Source: Deinococcus metalli (GTDB lineage: Bacteria > Deinococcota > Deinococci > Deinococcales > Deinococcaceae). From it: a stretch of 64,000 nucleotides of DNA. The translations under genes and the position numbers were made by a program. Below the pieces are notes generated by a model. The model ran no database searches, had not been told where the DNA came from, and saw only the letters and a list, made by a program, of their open reading frames with translations. Below are positions 8,887-22,919 of the stretch, one piece after another. The stretch spans positions 1-64,000 of the forward strand of contig NZ_JACHFK010000006.1 in assembly GCF_014201805.1 (NCBI RefSeq), in the 5' to 3' direction. Every line of letters begins with the position of its first letter. Position 1 is the stretch's first letter.

Positions 8887-9914
8887 CTACGGCACGACGC
8901 GGCGGCCGTCCGCGCCGTACGACGCGAGCACGGCCTGGGCTGCCGCGGCCGCCTGCCCGGCCCGCGCGAGCGCCACGACCGCCCCGCCGAAGCCCGCGCC
9001 GGTCATCCTGGCCCCGAAGATGTCGGGGTGCGCCTGCAGCAGCGCCACCAGCGTGTCCACCTGCGGGTGCGAGACCTCGTAGTCGTCGCGCAGCGAGGTG
9101 TGGCTGGCGTTCATCAGCTGCCCGAAGGCCGCTGCGTCCGCGCCCAGGCCGGCCAGTACGCGGGCGTTCTCGGTGACCACGTGCCGGGCGCGCTTTTTCA
9201 GCAGCTCGGGCAGGCCGTCCAGCGCCGCCACGTCCGTCACGTCGCGCAGTTCCGTCACGCCCAGCAGGCGCGAGGCCTCCTCGACCTGGGCGCGGCGCTC
9301 GTTGTAGCCGCTCTCGGCCAGGCGCCGCGGCACGCCGGAATCGATCACCAGCACCTCCGCGCCCTCCGGGAACGGCACTGCGCGACGCTCCAGGCTGCGC
9401 GTGTCGATCAGCAGCATGGTGGTGGTGTCGGCCAGGCTGGACGCCATCTGGTCCATCACGCCGCACTGCACGCCCACGAACTCGTGCTCGACCTGCACGC
9501 CGCGCAGCGCCAGCGCCACGTCGTCCAGTGCCAGGCCGTACAGCGTTCTCAGGGCGCGCAGGGCCGCGACCTCCAGCGCCGCGCTGCTGCTCAGGCCGCC
9601 GCTGGGCACATTGCCCTGCACGTACACGTCCATGCCCTCCTGCACGCCGCACAGGTTCAGGCAGCCGGTCAGGTACGGCGCGAAGTCGGTGCCGACCTCG
9701 CCCACCGTCACGCGCAGGGTCTTGTGGCTGTTGGCGCTGTGCAGCACGTGCTCGGCGCTGCCGTTGCGGGCCACGCTGACGGTGGTGCGCTGCGGAATCG
9801 CGGTGGGCAGCACGAAGCCGCCCTGGTAATCGGTGTGCTCGCCCAGCAGGTTCACGCGGCCCGGCGCGGACGCCGTCGCCTCCGGCGCGCGGCCGAAGAT
9901 CGTCTCGAAGCTGC

Positions 9915-9918
<4 letters not shown>
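8887..9918 (-). CDS. galK: Galactokinase
   Basis: Cytosolic GHMP kinase that phosphorylates galactose at C1 with ATP, the first Leloir step. The galactokinase signature [15 protein letters not shown] is at residues 20-34. The ATP-binding loop is '[19 protein letters not shown]', and the third GHMP motif is '[13 protein letters not shown]' near the C-terminus. Length is 343 residues, slightly below the usual 350-390. The start is GTG overlapping the galT stop as GTGA, so galT and galK are translationally coupled. Context with beta- and alpha-galactosidases and a galactanase supports a role in using galactose released from plant polysaccharides. No galE or galM was seen. Confidence 0.96.
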
Positions 9919-11018
<1,100 letters not shown>

Positions 11019-11025
11019 GCTGAGT

Positions 11026-11031
11026 ATCCTA
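11026..11031 (-). promoter_or_regulatory. -10 element of galT-galK, leaderless type
   Basis: TAGGAT on the minus strand, 7 bases before the galT ATG. No copy of the TGTTA-N4-TAACA operator is visible nearby. Confidence 0.55.
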
Positions 11032-11093
11032 CCTTTCCCCGGACGACCCTCCGGAATCCGCGCGTGGGGAATCCCGGCGGATGTCTACATGAC

Positions 11094-11137
11094 GAGCCCA
11101 GCGTGGACCGGGTTGCGTATCCGGTCGCGCTGGGCTC
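11094..11137 (-). terminator. Nested hairpin between the sugar-binding protein gene and galT
   Basis: Outer 10-bp stem GAGCCCAGCG (11094-11103 with 11128-11137) and an inner ACCGG/CCGGT stem, placed after the stop of the sugar-binding protein gene on the minus strand. Confidence 0.65.
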
Positions 11138-11159
11138 CGTTGCCCCTGGGGGCACGCGC

Positions 11160-12344
11160 TCACTTGATGTTGCTGCTGACTTCCTTCAGCGCGCTGTCGA
11201 GGATCGAGCGGTAGTCCGGGTTGGGCTTTTGCACGCTCTGCGCGACCGCGCTGCCCCACGGCCCCCAGATCGCGCCCATCTGCGGCACGTTCGGCATGGG
11301 CGTGCCGGCCGAGATGGCCTTGCCGAATCCCTGCACGATGGGGTTGTTCTTGAGCTTGGTGCGCGCCGCCAGGCTGACCGGAATGCGCCCGCCCGCCTGG
11401 TTGAACGACGTCTGCGAGTCCTGGCTGACCAGCATCTTGGCGAACTGCGCGGCGGCGGCCTTGTTCTTGCCGTAGGCGTTCAGGATCACGCCCTGCACGC
11501 CCACGAAGGGCGACCACTTTGACGTGGCGCCGGGAGGGGTCGGCAGCGTGGTGATGCCGTAGTCGATGCCGGCCTTCTTGATGTCGCCCATGTCCCACGG
11601 TCCGGTGATCAGCATGCCCAGCCGGCCGTCCACGAAGGCGCCCTTGGCGGCGTCGGCGGTCACGCCCTCGGGCACGAGGTTGTACTTGTAGCGCAGGTCG
11701 TTCATCACGCTGACGGCCTTCAGCGCGCCCGCGTTGCCGATGCCCACGTCCTTCACGTTCAGGGTGCCGCCGTTGTTCTTGAAGATGTAGCTGCCGTACG
11801 CGCTGAAGATCCCGTAGTTCGCGTAGGCGTTCGTCAGGTCCACCAGGAAGCCGAACTTGCCGTTGCCGGTGTTCGCCTGCGCCACCTTGATGAACTCGTC
11901 CCACGTGGTCGGCGCGGTCTTCACGATCTTCTTGTTGTAGATCAGCGCCACGGACTCGGCGAACATCGGCAGGCCGAACAGTTTGCCGTTGTAGGTCATG
12001 GCGCTCAGCGCGGTCTTGTCGAGGTCGGTCTTCGACGTCAGGTACTTGTCGAGCGGCTCGATGATGCCCGCCGACGCGAGCTGTCCCAGGCGGTCCTGCG
12101 GCAGGGTCACGACCATGTCCGGCCCCTGGCCCTTGGGCGCGGCCTGGAGCAGCTTGTCCGGGATCTGGTCGAGCGGCAGGGCCACGATGTTCACCGCAGT
12201 GCCGGTCGCCTTCTGGAACGCGGCGGCCTGGGCGCGCAGCCACGCGACCTCGGCGGCGTCCGTGAAGTGGTTCCACACGGTCAGCGTGGCGGCCGACGCC
12301 TGGGAGGCGAGTACGAGGGCGGTGAGGGTGAGCAGTCGGTTCAT
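11160..12344 (-). CDS. Extracellular sugar-binding protein of an ABC transporter (maltose/galacto-oligosaccharide type)
   Basis: Secreted solute-binding protein of 394 residues in the maltose-binding protein fold (family 1). A cleavable signal peptide ends near '[11 protein letters not shown]'. The mature start '[16 protein letters not shown]' and later '[30 protein letters not shown]' are characteristic of maltodextrin and related binding proteins. AGGAGG precedes the ATG. It is the last gene of the GH42-GH53-binding-protein operon, so galactan oligosaccharides are the likely ligands. No permease or ATPase gene lies beside it, and a terminator follows. It must work with a transporter encoded elsewhere or be an orphan. 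Ligand choice is inference from context. Confidence 0.88.
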   Translation of the reverse strand: MNRLLTLTALVLASQASAATLTVWNHFTDAAEVAWLRAQAAAFQKATGTAVNIVALPLDQIPDKLLQAAPKGQGPDMVVTLPQDRLGQLASAGIIEPLDKYLTSKTDLDKTALSAMTYNGKLFGLPMFAESVALIYNKKIVKTAPTTWDEFIKVAQANTGNGKFGFLVDLTNAYANYGIFSAYGSYIFKNNGGTLNVKDVGIGNAGALKAVSVMNDLRYKYNLVPEGVTADAAKGAFVDGRLGMLITGPWDMGDIKKAGIDYGITTLPTPPGATSKWSPFVGVQGVILNAYGKNKAAAAQFAKMLVSQDSQTSFNQAGGRIPVSLAARTKLKNNPIVQGFGKAISAGTPMPNVPQMGAIWGPWGSAVAQSVQKPNPDYRSILDSALKEVSSNIK

Positions 12345-12349
12345 GGAGT

Positions 12350-12355
12350 CCTCCT
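12350..12355 (-). promoter_or_regulatory. Strong ribosome binding site of the sugar-binding protein gene
   Basis: AGGAGG on the minus strand, 5 bases before the ATG. It would favour strong translation of the last gene of the operon. Confidence 0.7.
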
Positions 12356-12389
12356 GGGGACGGGTGGCGTGGTGTTCAGGGAAGGCGGA

Positions 12390-13525
12390 TCAGTTCAGGC
12401 CGTCGATGGCCGGGGTGGCCTTCGCGTCGTCGTCGAACAGGGCGCGGCGTGAGGCGTCGTCGTCGGTCCAGCCGGGGGCACTGAGCCACTTCGCGCTCTG
12501 CGACCAGAACGCGCCCCAGTAGAAAATTCCGTGTCCGCCGGCATGCTGCACGACCGGTGACAGGGCGCGCAGATAGTCGAGCTGACCCTGTGGCGTCTGC
12601 GGGTACGGCACGTTCGTGTAGCCCTTCTCGTTCGGCGCCCAGTACAGCGCCGTCTCGGCCACGTACACGGGTTTGGCGAAGGCGGCGTTCAGCGCGCGGA
12701 TGGTCTCGTCCAGCTCCGCGAAGGAGCCGTGCCACATCGGGTAGTACGAGATGCCGATGGTGTCGAACTGCCCGCCGGCCTGCTGGAACGCGCGGTACCA
12801 CGCGACGGTCGCGGCGGCGTCCCCGATCTTGGCGATGTGGATCATCACGGGCGGGGTCGTGGCCGGGCCGCCGCTCGCGTCACGCACGGCCCGCACGCCC
12901 GCGTTCGTGAGCTTCGCGAAGGTGGTCATGTCGTCGTTCCGGATGCGGCCGACCTCCCACAGCATTCCGCCGTTGATCTCATTGCCGACCTGCACCATGT
13001 CCGGCGGGGTGTCCTGGGCGCGCAGCTGCGTGATCACGTCCCGCGTGTAGTCGTACACCGACGTCTCCAGCGCCCTGGCGTCCTGGCCCTGCCAGCGCGG
13101 CGGCGTCCACTGCCCGCCGGGATCGGCCCACCAGTGCGAGTAGTGCAGGTCGAGCAGCACGTGGAGGTTCTGTTTTTTGGCGTCCAGCAGCATGGCCTTC
13201 ACGTACGGCAGGTCCTGCGCCAGACCGTAGCGGCCGTCCGGATCGACCATCAGCCGCACGCGCACCCAGCCGAACTTGTGGTCCTTGACGATCTTCAGCG
13301 CGGGCCGGACCTTGCCGTCCGTGTCCCTGAACTGCACGCCGTGCAGCTCGGCGTCCCGCGCCTCGGAGACGTCCACGCCACGAATCCACGCGAAGTCCTT
13401 GTCCCTGGCGGGGCTGGCCTGGGCGCTCAGCGGGGCGGTGGCCCTGGCCTGGACATCCGGCGACGACGCGCACGAGATCAGGCCGGCGGTCAGGGCGAGC
13501 AGCAGCGTGGGGGGGATCAGGGCAG

Positions 13526-13529
<4 letters not shown>
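12390..13529 (-). CDS. Arabinogalactan endo-beta-1,4-galactanase (GH53) lipoprotein
   Basis: Secreted glycoside hydrolase of 379 residues that cleaves beta-1,4-galactan, a pectin side chain, into short oligosaccharides. The signal sequence ends in the lipobox LISC with Cys20, so it is probably anchored at the outer face of a membrane. The TIM-barrel starts with '[16 protein letters not shown]'. The GH53 acid/base is Glu184 in '[10 protein letters not shown]' and the nucleophile is Glu292 in '[10 protein letters not shown]'. The start overlaps the GH42 stop as ATGA, so the genes are translationally coupled. With the downstream binding protein and the upstream beta-galactosidase this forms a galactan breakdown and uptake operon. 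Confidence 0.93.
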
Positions 13530-15508
<1,979 letters not shown>

Positions 15509-15622
15509 GACACTCTCCCGGTGGAGGACAAGACGGGTCCGCGCGCCGTCCAGGCCGGACGTGCGGAGAAGGAGGGCGCCCAGTGGCGCCGGCGGATGAC
15601 GATGTGCCCGCAGCGTACGGAG

Positions 15623-15636
15623 TGTTATGGTTAACA
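15623..15636. promoter_or_regulatory. LacI-type operator, site 1
   Basis: TGTTA-TGGT-TAACA, a 5-4-5 palindrome about 115 bases upstream of the GH42 start. It has the same arms and spacer length as site 2. Confidence 0.65.
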
Positions 15637-15819
15637 GTTGTGTGCCAGCGCTGAATGCGACCCTGGGGCCCAATAGATAACTGCTGATGAGCCTGAAGAG
15701 AGAAGCGAAATTCTGTTATCTGGTGCGGAGATTTTGCAGAAGGGCGAGCGTCCTCTGACGAAGGACGTGGGATCCGCAGGCGCACCCTCAAGTCAGTCTT
15801 GGCCTCGACAATGCCCGAG

Positions 15820-15833
15820 TGTTAGCCTTAACA
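15820..15833. promoter_or_regulatory. LacI-type operator, site 2
   Basis: TGTTA-GCCT-TAACA, a 5-4-5 palindrome 23 bases upstream of the ATG of the LacI-type gene. Its position suggests autoregulation. Confidence 0.65.
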
Positions 15834-15856
15834 GAAATCGGCTGGAGGTGTTGAGC

Positions 15857-16939
15857 ATGACCGACCGCAACCGGACCGTCACGCTGGCCGACGTGGCTGC
15901 GCTGGCGGACGTCTCGCAGCAGACCGTGTCGCGGGTGGTCACGGGCCACGGGCCGGTCGCGCCCCGCACGCGCGCCCGCGTGAACGACGCCATCGCGCAG
16001 CTGAACTACGTTCCCAACCGCCTCGCCACCGGCCTCGCGCGGCAGCGCACGTACTCGGTGGGCTTCGCTACCAATGACCTGTCGCTGCACGCCCCGTCGC
16101 AGCTCACCGCCGGGATCGAGCACGCGGCGCGGGAGGCCGGCTACAGCCTGCTGGTGTCCATCGTGGCCGCGAACGGGCTGGCGGCCGTCACACACACGCT
16201 GCGCGGCCTGCGCGAGCGGCAGGTGGACGGCGTGCTGCTGAACGCCTCGCTGAGTTCTGCCGACGCCGTGGCGGTGCGCCAGCGCTTTCCGGGCCTGCCG
16301 TGCGTGTTCATGGACGTGCCGCTGGGCACCCTCGTGCCTGCCGCGCTGCTCGACCAGGGGCACGGCGCGCGGCAGGCCGCCGATCACCTGCTGGCCCTGG
16401 GCCATACCCGGATCGCCTTCGTGGATGGCCCCCGGCACGCGGTGGTGGAAAACGCCCGGCCGCAGGCGTGGCGCGCCGCCCTCGCCGCCCGCGATCTGGC
16501 GCCGGTGGCCGTGGTCGAGGGCGACTGGAGTCCGGCCAGCGGGTACGCGGCGACCCTGCGGCTGCTCGCAGGCGGGGTACCGTTCACGGCGATCCTGGTG
16601 GCGAACGACCAGATGGCCGTGGGCGTGCTGCGTGCGCTGTGGGAACGCGGCCTGAACGTGCCCGCCGACGTGTCGGTGGTCGGCTACGACGACACGCCGG
16701 AGAGCGCCCTGCTGATCCCGCCCCTCACGACGGTACGGCAGGACTTTCCCACGCTGGGCGCCCGCGCCTTCGCGCACCTGCTGTCGCTGCTGGACCGCGG
16801 TGAGGACGCCGCGCCGCCCCCGGTGCTCACCGTGCCGGATCTCGTCGTGCGGGCCAGCACGGCGCCGCCTTCGGGCGAGCGGCAGGGCGTGCAGGCGGCG
16901 CTGGATACCCTGCGCGCCGCGCTGCTCGGGCGCGGCTGA
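15857..16939 (+). CDS. LacI family transcriptional regulator of the galactan locus
   Basis: Transcription factor of 360 residues. The N-terminal helix-turn-helix is 'VTLADVAALADVSQQTVSRVV', followed by the hinge helix 'NRLATGLARQRT' and a periplasmic-binding-protein-like sensor domain with 'SVVGYDDTPESALLIPPLTTVRQD'. GGAGGTG 6 bases before the ATG at 15857 fixes the start; the open frame runs further upstream without a ribosome binding site. The gene is divergent from the GH42-GH53-binding-protein operon, and matching palindromes occur before both genes. Likely a repressor released by a galacto-oligosaccharide; the inducer is inferred. Confidence 0.93.
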   Translation: MTDRNRTVTLADVAALADVSQQTVSRVVTGHGPVAPRTRARVNDAIAQLNYVPNRLATGLARQRTYSVGFATNDLSLHAPSQLTAGIEHAAREAGYSLLVSIVAANGLAAVTHTLRGLRERQVDGVLLNASLSSADAVAVRQRFPGLPCVFMDVPLGTLVPAALLDQGHGARQAADHLLALGHTRIAFVDGPRHAVVENARPQAWRAALAARDLAPVAVVEGDWSPASGYAATLRLLAGGVPFTAILVANDQMAVGVLRALWERGLNVPADVSVVGYDDTPESALLIPPLTTVRQDFPTLGARAFAHLLSLLDRGEDAAPPPVLTVPDLVVRASTAPPSGERQGVQAALDTLRAALLGRG

Positions 16940-17002
16940 TCCAGTGGGGCCGGGCGGCAGCCTGCGGCAGGGGAGGGCGACGTCCTCCGGCCCACGGGAA
17001 GG

Positions 17003-18476
17003 TCAGCTGGTGGGCTGGTAAGTGTGCGGCGGCAGGCCGTCCACGGCCGCGTCCGTCAGGTTGAAGGTGCCGCGCGTGAAGTGCGTGACCGCGCCGCCGT
17101 TGCTGCGCGCCAGGGTGGTGGGCCGGTCCGGGGTGCTGAGTTCCAGGCTGCGGCGCAGCAGGGCCAGCCCGGCGGCGTCCAGCATGTCGATAGGATCGCT
17201 GCTGGCGCGCAGGCCGCCGATCACGTCCAGCATGCCGGCCACCGCTTGGCGCTCGTGCTCATTCAGCATGCTCAGCTCCCGCCGGGCGATCATCACGTCC
17301 GGGTCCGGCTGGTACCACGTGTGCTGGTACCAGCGCGACAGGGCGGTGTGCAGCGCGCTGCGGGCGTTCGGGGTGGCGCCGTCGCGCAGGTGGACGCGGC
17401 GGCCCTCGTCGTCCCAGAAGGGCGCGACGTCCGGACCGGTCCGCATGGCGTCCACCACGCCGATGGATGTCGCCAGCGGCGCGCCGCAGCCCAGGATGAA
17501 GCCGTCGCCAAAGCCCTCGCGGATCGCGTCCAGCGCCTGACGGTACGCCTGTGCGCGGCCCACGCCGGGGTCGTGCCGCCCGCCTGGCTGCGACGCCGCG
17601 TACAGGAAGTCGATCTTCAGGTAGTCGTAGCCCCACCCGCGCACGGTGGCGGCCAGGTCGCGCAGCCACGCGAGGGCGCCGGGGTGCGTGGTGTCCAGGG
17701 CCGCGTACGGCCCGCCCCAGTTGTTCCCGAACAGCAGCGGCCCGCTGCCGTCCTCGTTCTGGAGCAGGTACTCCGGATGCGCCGCGTACAGCTTCGAGTG
17801 CGGCCCGACCAGGACCGGGGCCAGCCACAGGCCCGCGCGGAATCCCAGCGCCTTCAGCGCGGCGGGGAGGTCCCTGGCGTGCCCGCCGAACCACGCGGAC
17901 GGCTCGGTCCAGTCGCCCAGGTCGGCCTGGAAGCCGTCATCGAGCTGGAACACGTCGAAGGGCAGGTCCAGTTCACGCGCGCGCCGGGCGTTGTGCAGCA
18001 TGTCCTCCAGCGTGACCGAGCGGTAGTACGAGTACCACGAGCACCACACCCGCAGCGGCGGGGGCGTCAGCGCGTTCATCCGCCGGCCCAGCTCGGCACT
18101 GAGCGCCTCGACGGTGGCGATCACGTCCGCCGTCTCCTCAAAGGCCACCTCGACGTCCGGCCCCTCCAGCGTGCAGGTCAGCGTGACCTCGCCCTGCCCG
18201 GCCCGCGCCTCCCAGTGCGTGAAGGTGTGGGTGGCGTCCAGCGCGCAGCCCACCCAGCCGCCACCGTCCGGGCGGATCAGGGCGATCAGGGTGTGCGAGC
18301 GCCACACGCCGGCCTCGTCGCTGGGCGGGAACGCGGGGTCCTGGCCCTGCTCGGTCATCCACTGCAGCAGGGCGCGCGGCTGGGTGTCCGTGACGAACCG
18401 CAGCTCGGCCTCGCTCCACGACTGATAGCCGCTGGTCAGCACGCGCAGGGTGGAGGGGTCGGCGGCCAGGGTCCAT

Positions 18477-18484
<8 letters not shown>
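17003..18484 (-). CDS. Alpha-galactosidase (GH36)
   Basis: Cytosolic glycoside hydrolase of 493 residues that removes alpha-1,6-linked galactose, for example from raffinose-type sugars or galactomannan fragments. Core barrel motifs are '[12 protein letters not shown]' and '[11 protein letters not shown]'. The nucleophile is Asp292 in '[12 protein letters not shown]'. The acid/base is Asp352 in '[11 protein letters not shown]'. It is shorter than the roughly 700-residue GH36 enzymes because the N-terminal beta-sandwich is reduced, which fits the smaller bacterial subgroup. The start overlaps the upstream GH42 stop by 8 bases, so the pair is coupled. It converges on the LacI-type gene. Confidence 0.9.
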
Positions 18485-20480
<1,996 letters not shown>

Positions 20481-20551
20481 GGGTCATCCTTGAACCAGAA
20501 GAAAATGAGAAACGTGGGGGCGGCCAGGCGGCGTGGTGGGGCAGCACGGGA

Positions 20552-20582
20552 CGGCCCCCGTGGACGGTGTCCACGGGGGCCG
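20552..20582 (-). terminator. Strong hairpin after the FKBP gene
   Basis: Perfect 14-bp stem (20552-20565 with 20569-20582, arm CGGCCCCCGTGGAC) with a 3-base loop, 17 bases beyond the FKBP stop. It insulates the downstream GH42-GH36 operon. Confidence 0.75.
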
Positions 20583-20598
20583 CGCCAACGGGGACCGG

Positions 20599-20925
20599 TC
20601 AGCCGGCGTCCACCAGTTCCACGTCGAAGATCAGGGTCGCGCCGCCCGGAATCACGCCGGGCACGCCCGCGGCGCCGTAGCCCAGGTGTGCGGGAATGGT
20701 GAGCTTCGCCTTGTCGCCCACGTTCAGCTGCGCGATGCCCTCGTCCCAGCCCTTGATGACGTAGCCGACGCCCAGCGGAAACTCGATGGGCTGGCCGCGG
20801 TCGCGGCTGGAGTCGAACTTCTGCCCGTTTTCCAGCGTGCCGGTGTAGTGCACCTTGACCATCTTGCCCGGCTGGGCGGGCGCGCCGTGGCCCTCGTGAT
20901 ACTTCTCGACCTTGAGCTCATCCAT
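20599..20925 (-). CDS. FKBP-type peptidyl-prolyl cis-trans isomerase
   Basis: Single-domain FKBP of 108 residues that accelerates proline isomerisation during protein folding. The fold is complete: '[32 protein letters not shown]', '[23 protein letters not shown]', '[24 protein letters not shown]'. Active-site residues Tyr, Phe, Asp and Trp are present at the expected places. No signal peptide is present, so it acts in the cytosol. The start at 20925 was chosen because TACCCT lies 7 bases upstream; the in-frame ATG at 20955 lies upstream of that element. It is monocistronic with a strong terminator. Confidence 0.95.
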   Translation of the reverse strand: MDELKVEKYHEGHGAPAQPGKMVKVHYTGTLENGQKFDSSRDRGQPIEFPLGVGYVIKGWDEGIAQLNVGDKAKLTIPAHLGYGAAGVPGVIPGGATLIFDVELVDAG

Positions 20926-20932
20926 GCGCGTC

Positions 20933-20938
20933 AGGGTA
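20933..20938 (-). promoter_or_regulatory. -10 element of the FKBP gene, leaderless type
   Basis: TACCCT on the minus strand, 7 bases before the ATG at 20925. Confidence 0.55.
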
Positions 20939-21014
20939 TCCCGACTTCTGGCCATCCTCCCCGCTGCCTGAAGTGAGCCTTAAGGCCCGCCCAAGGCCCG
21001 GACCGTCCCTCTGC

Positions 21015-21020
21015 TAGCCT
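21015..21020 (+). promoter_or_regulatory. -10 element of the signal peptidase gene, leaderless type
   Basis: TAGCCT, 8 bases before the GTG start at 21029. Confidence 0.5.
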
Positions 21021-21028
21021 GGGCAGCT

Positions 21029-21619
21029 GTGAGCGGCGCGACCCCCACCCCACCCCACCCGCTCGCGGCGGCGTGGCGCACGTGGATCGTGGGCGCGCTG
21101 CTGCCGGTGTACGTGTTGACGACCTTCGTGGGCACCCTCGCCCGGGTGGACGGCGACTCCATGAACCCCACCCTGCACACCGGGGACGTGCTGCTGCTGC
21201 TGAAATACCCGCGCTGGCAGCGCACGTGGGGACTGGGCGGCGCGTTTCCCCGGCGCGGCGACCTGGTGGTGTTCAAGGCGCCCGCGGACAGTCCCTACGC
21301 CTACGAGACCGTGTGGGGCGTGCGCCACCGCCCGTACAACATCAAGCGCGTGCTGGCGCTGGCGGGCGACACGGTGGGTGTGACGGACGGGCGCGTGACC
21401 GTGAACGGCCGTGCGCTGGCCGAGCCGTACGCCAGCGAGGGTTTCGTGCAGGACCAGGCGGCCCGGGTGGTGCCGGCCGGGACGGTGTGGGTGATGGGGG
21501 ACAACCGCCGCCTGGGCGAGAGCCTTGACAGCCGCGCCTATGGCCCGGTCGCGCTGCGCGATGTGGCCGGGCCTGCCGACGTGCGCCTGTGGCCGCAGCC
21601 CGGTTCCGTGCCCCGCTGA
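21029..21619 (+). CDS. lepB: Signal peptidase I
   Basis: Membrane serine protease of 196 residues that cleaves signal peptides from exported proteins. One N-terminal membrane helix (about residues 16-36) precedes the catalytic domain. The nucleophile Ser44 is in 'VDGDSMNPTLHTGD', the general base Lys106 is in 'YNIKRVLALAGD', and the conserved box 'VWVMGDNRRLGESLDSR' follows. It starts with GTG and lacks a Shine-Dalgarno sequence. Several predicted clients are encoded in the window, including the next two genes. The gene is divergent from FKBP. Other lepB paralogues may exist in the genome. Confidence 0.95.
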   Translation: MSGATPTPPHPLAAAWRTWIVGALLPVYVLTTFVGTLARVDGDSMNPTLHTGDVLLLLKYPRWQRTWGLGGAFPRRGDLVVFKAPADSPYAYETVWGVRHRPYNIKRVLALAGDTVGVTDGRVTVNGRALAEPYASEGFVQDQAARVVPAGTVWVMGDNRRLGESLDSRAYGPVALRDVAGPADVRLWPQPGSVPR

Positions 21620-21646
21620 ACAGGGGTCCCGCTCACGTCCCGCTGC

Positions 21647-21652
21647 TACGCT
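21647..21652 (+). promoter_or_regulatory. -10 element of the secreted protein gene at 21660, leaderless type
   Basis: TACGCT, 7 bases before the ATG at 21660. Confidence 0.55.
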
Positions 21653-21659
21653 CGCTCCC

Positions 21660-22169
21660 ATGAACGTCCGGATTCCCGTGCTGGCCGCCGCGCTGATGGC
21701 CGGCGGTGTCGCCTCCGCGCAGACGCTGGTCGCGGTCGACGACCCCAAGCTGCCCTTCCGCGTGTCATTGCCTGCCGGCTGGCTGGGCGCCGACTTCGGC
21801 GACAAGGCCGCCGGCGTGAGCGTCGTGTCGGCCAAGGCCCCGCCCGCCACGCTGATCCGGCTGCTGTACACGCCCAAGAACGGCGCCGCCGTGAACCTGA
21901 ACAGCGAATTCAAGAAGTTCGAGGCGGGCGTGACGTCCAGCGGCGTGACCCTCAAGCAGCAGTCGAGCGCGGCCGCGACGTACGGCGGGGTCAGCGGCAT
22001 CGAGCGCCAGTACACGCTGACGCACCCGCGCGGCCAGCTGCGGATGCGGGTGTGGTACGGCAACGGCGCGAAAAACCTGTACTCCTTCCAGCTCACCGAC
22101 TCGCCCGCGCGCTACGCGGCAGCCAGCACGCTGTTCAGCAAGGTGCTGTCGTCGCTGCGCTTCCGCTGA
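21660..22169 (+). CDS. Secreted protein of unknown function
   Basis: I do not recognise the family. The protein has 169 residues with a signal peptide ending 'GGVASAQTLVAVDD'. The mature part starts 'LPFRVSLPAGWLGADFGDKAAG', the phrasing of small lipoprotein or PsbP-like beta domains that begin with an amphipathic strand before 'P-x-G-W'. It ends 'STLFSKVLSSLRFR', as in DUF1795/PsbP-like proteins. The composition is rich in Ala, Ser and Thr with no cysteine. The start follows a leaderless-type promoter; the open frame upstream is spurious. It stands between the signal peptidase gene and another secreted protein on the same strand. Confidence 0.7.
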   Translation: MNVRIPVLAAALMAGGVASAQTLVAVDDPKLPFRVSLPAGWLGADFGDKAAGVSVVSAKAPPATLIRLLYTPKNGAAVNLNSEFKKFEAGVTSSGVTLKQQSSAAATYGGVSGIERQYTLTHPRGQLRMRVWYGNGAKNLYSFQLTDSPARYAAASTLFSKVLSSLRFR

Positions 22170-22211
22170 GCCCCGCTGGACCGGGTTCAGCGCCGGCTCA
22201 GGCCGTGGGGG

Positions 22212-22217
22212 TACGGT
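22212..22217 (+). promoter_or_regulatory. -10 element of the secreted protein gene at 22223, leaderless type
   Basis: TACGGT, 5 bases before the ATG at 22223. The context TACGGTGGGGCATG nearly repeats the one at 4339-4352. Confidence 0.5.
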
Positions 22218-22222
22218 GGGGC

Positions 22223-22912
22223 ATGCGCCGTCTGCTCGCCCTGCTGCTCGCGTCGGGAACTGTGGCCCTCGCGAACGAACGCCTGCCCGTGACCCACGTG
22301 CGCTTCTCCGTGTCGGGCGACCGCGTGCTGGTGCTCACCTCCGGCGTGAAGGACGGGTCCGGCCAGGGCGCCGCGCGTCTGGACGTGCTGAGCACCGCGG
22401 GCGGCACCACCCTCTACCGCCAGTCCCGCACGGCGGACGCGTCGCCCGGCAGCCTGCGCGCCGCGCTGCTGAACGCGCCGGCCACCGCCGCCCGCCTGCA
22501 TACCTGGGGCCTGTGGCCCGGCCGCGTGCACGCCGCGCGCTTCGCCCGCACCTACGCCGCGCCGTACCCGCGCTGGAGCGACGCCGCCACGTCCGGGCAG
22601 ACCGAGCGAACCGCGGTGAACGTGTGGTCGCGGCCGGTGCCGGTCACGCTGGACGTGTACGCCCTGCCGTCCACGTGCGCGTACCCGGAGATGCTGGGCG
22701 GCTTCGTGCCCGCCGGGTTCCGCCTGAGCGTGAACGGGCTGGTCGTGTTCCAGGACGCGGCGCTGCCCGCCGCCCGCGCGTGCGCCGCCGGGTACACCCT
22801 GGAACGCGTGGACGTGCAGGGTGACCGCGCGCTGCTCACGGTCCGCGCCTACGGGCCGGGCTTCGAGGGCCCGGACGCCGAGCCGGTGTTCATCGCCGCC
22901 ACGCTGCGCTGA
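22223..22912 (+). CDS. Secreted protein, DUF2259-like
   Basis: Predicted secreted protein of 229 residues. The signal peptide is short ('MRRLLALLLASGTVALAN'). The body resembles the DUF2259 predicted secreted proteins: 'HVRFSVSGDRVLVLTSGVKDGSG' near the start and a C-terminal 'EMLGGFVPAGFRLSVNGLVVFQDAALPAARACAAGY'. That C-terminal block is a conserved-looking element, and two cysteines in the last third could form a disulfide. Function is unknown. It runs toward the MarR-type regulator with only 7 bases between the stop codons and no terminator in between. The family call is tentative. Confidence 0.68.
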   Translation: MRRLLALLLASGTVALANERLPVTHVRFSVSGDRVLVLTSGVKDGSGQGAARLDVLSTAGGTTLYRQSRTADASPGSLRAALLNAPATAARLHTWGLWPGRVHAARFARTYAAPYPRWSDAATSGQTERTAVNVWSRPVPVTLDVYALPSTCAYPEMLGGFVPAGFRLSVNGLVVFQDAALPAARACAAGYTLERVDVQGDRALLTVRAYGPGFEGPDAEPVFIAATLR

Positions 22913-22919
22913 GGGGCGG

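Larger units (their letters stand above)
15509..15856. other. Divergent regulatory region between GH42 and lacI-type genes
   Basis: This 348-base gap is less GC-rich than its surroundings and has no supported gene. It holds two TGTTA-N4-TAACA palindromes 197 bases apart. It also holds a widely spaced inverted pair AGATAAC (15675-15681) and GTTATCT (15715-15721) that resembles extra half-sites. The arrangement suits repression by DNA looping. Confidence 0.6.

Noticed and set aside
16940..17002. GC-rich inverted segments between the LacI-type and alpha-galactosidase genes as a terminator
   Set aside because: No stem longer than about five base pairs is contiguous.
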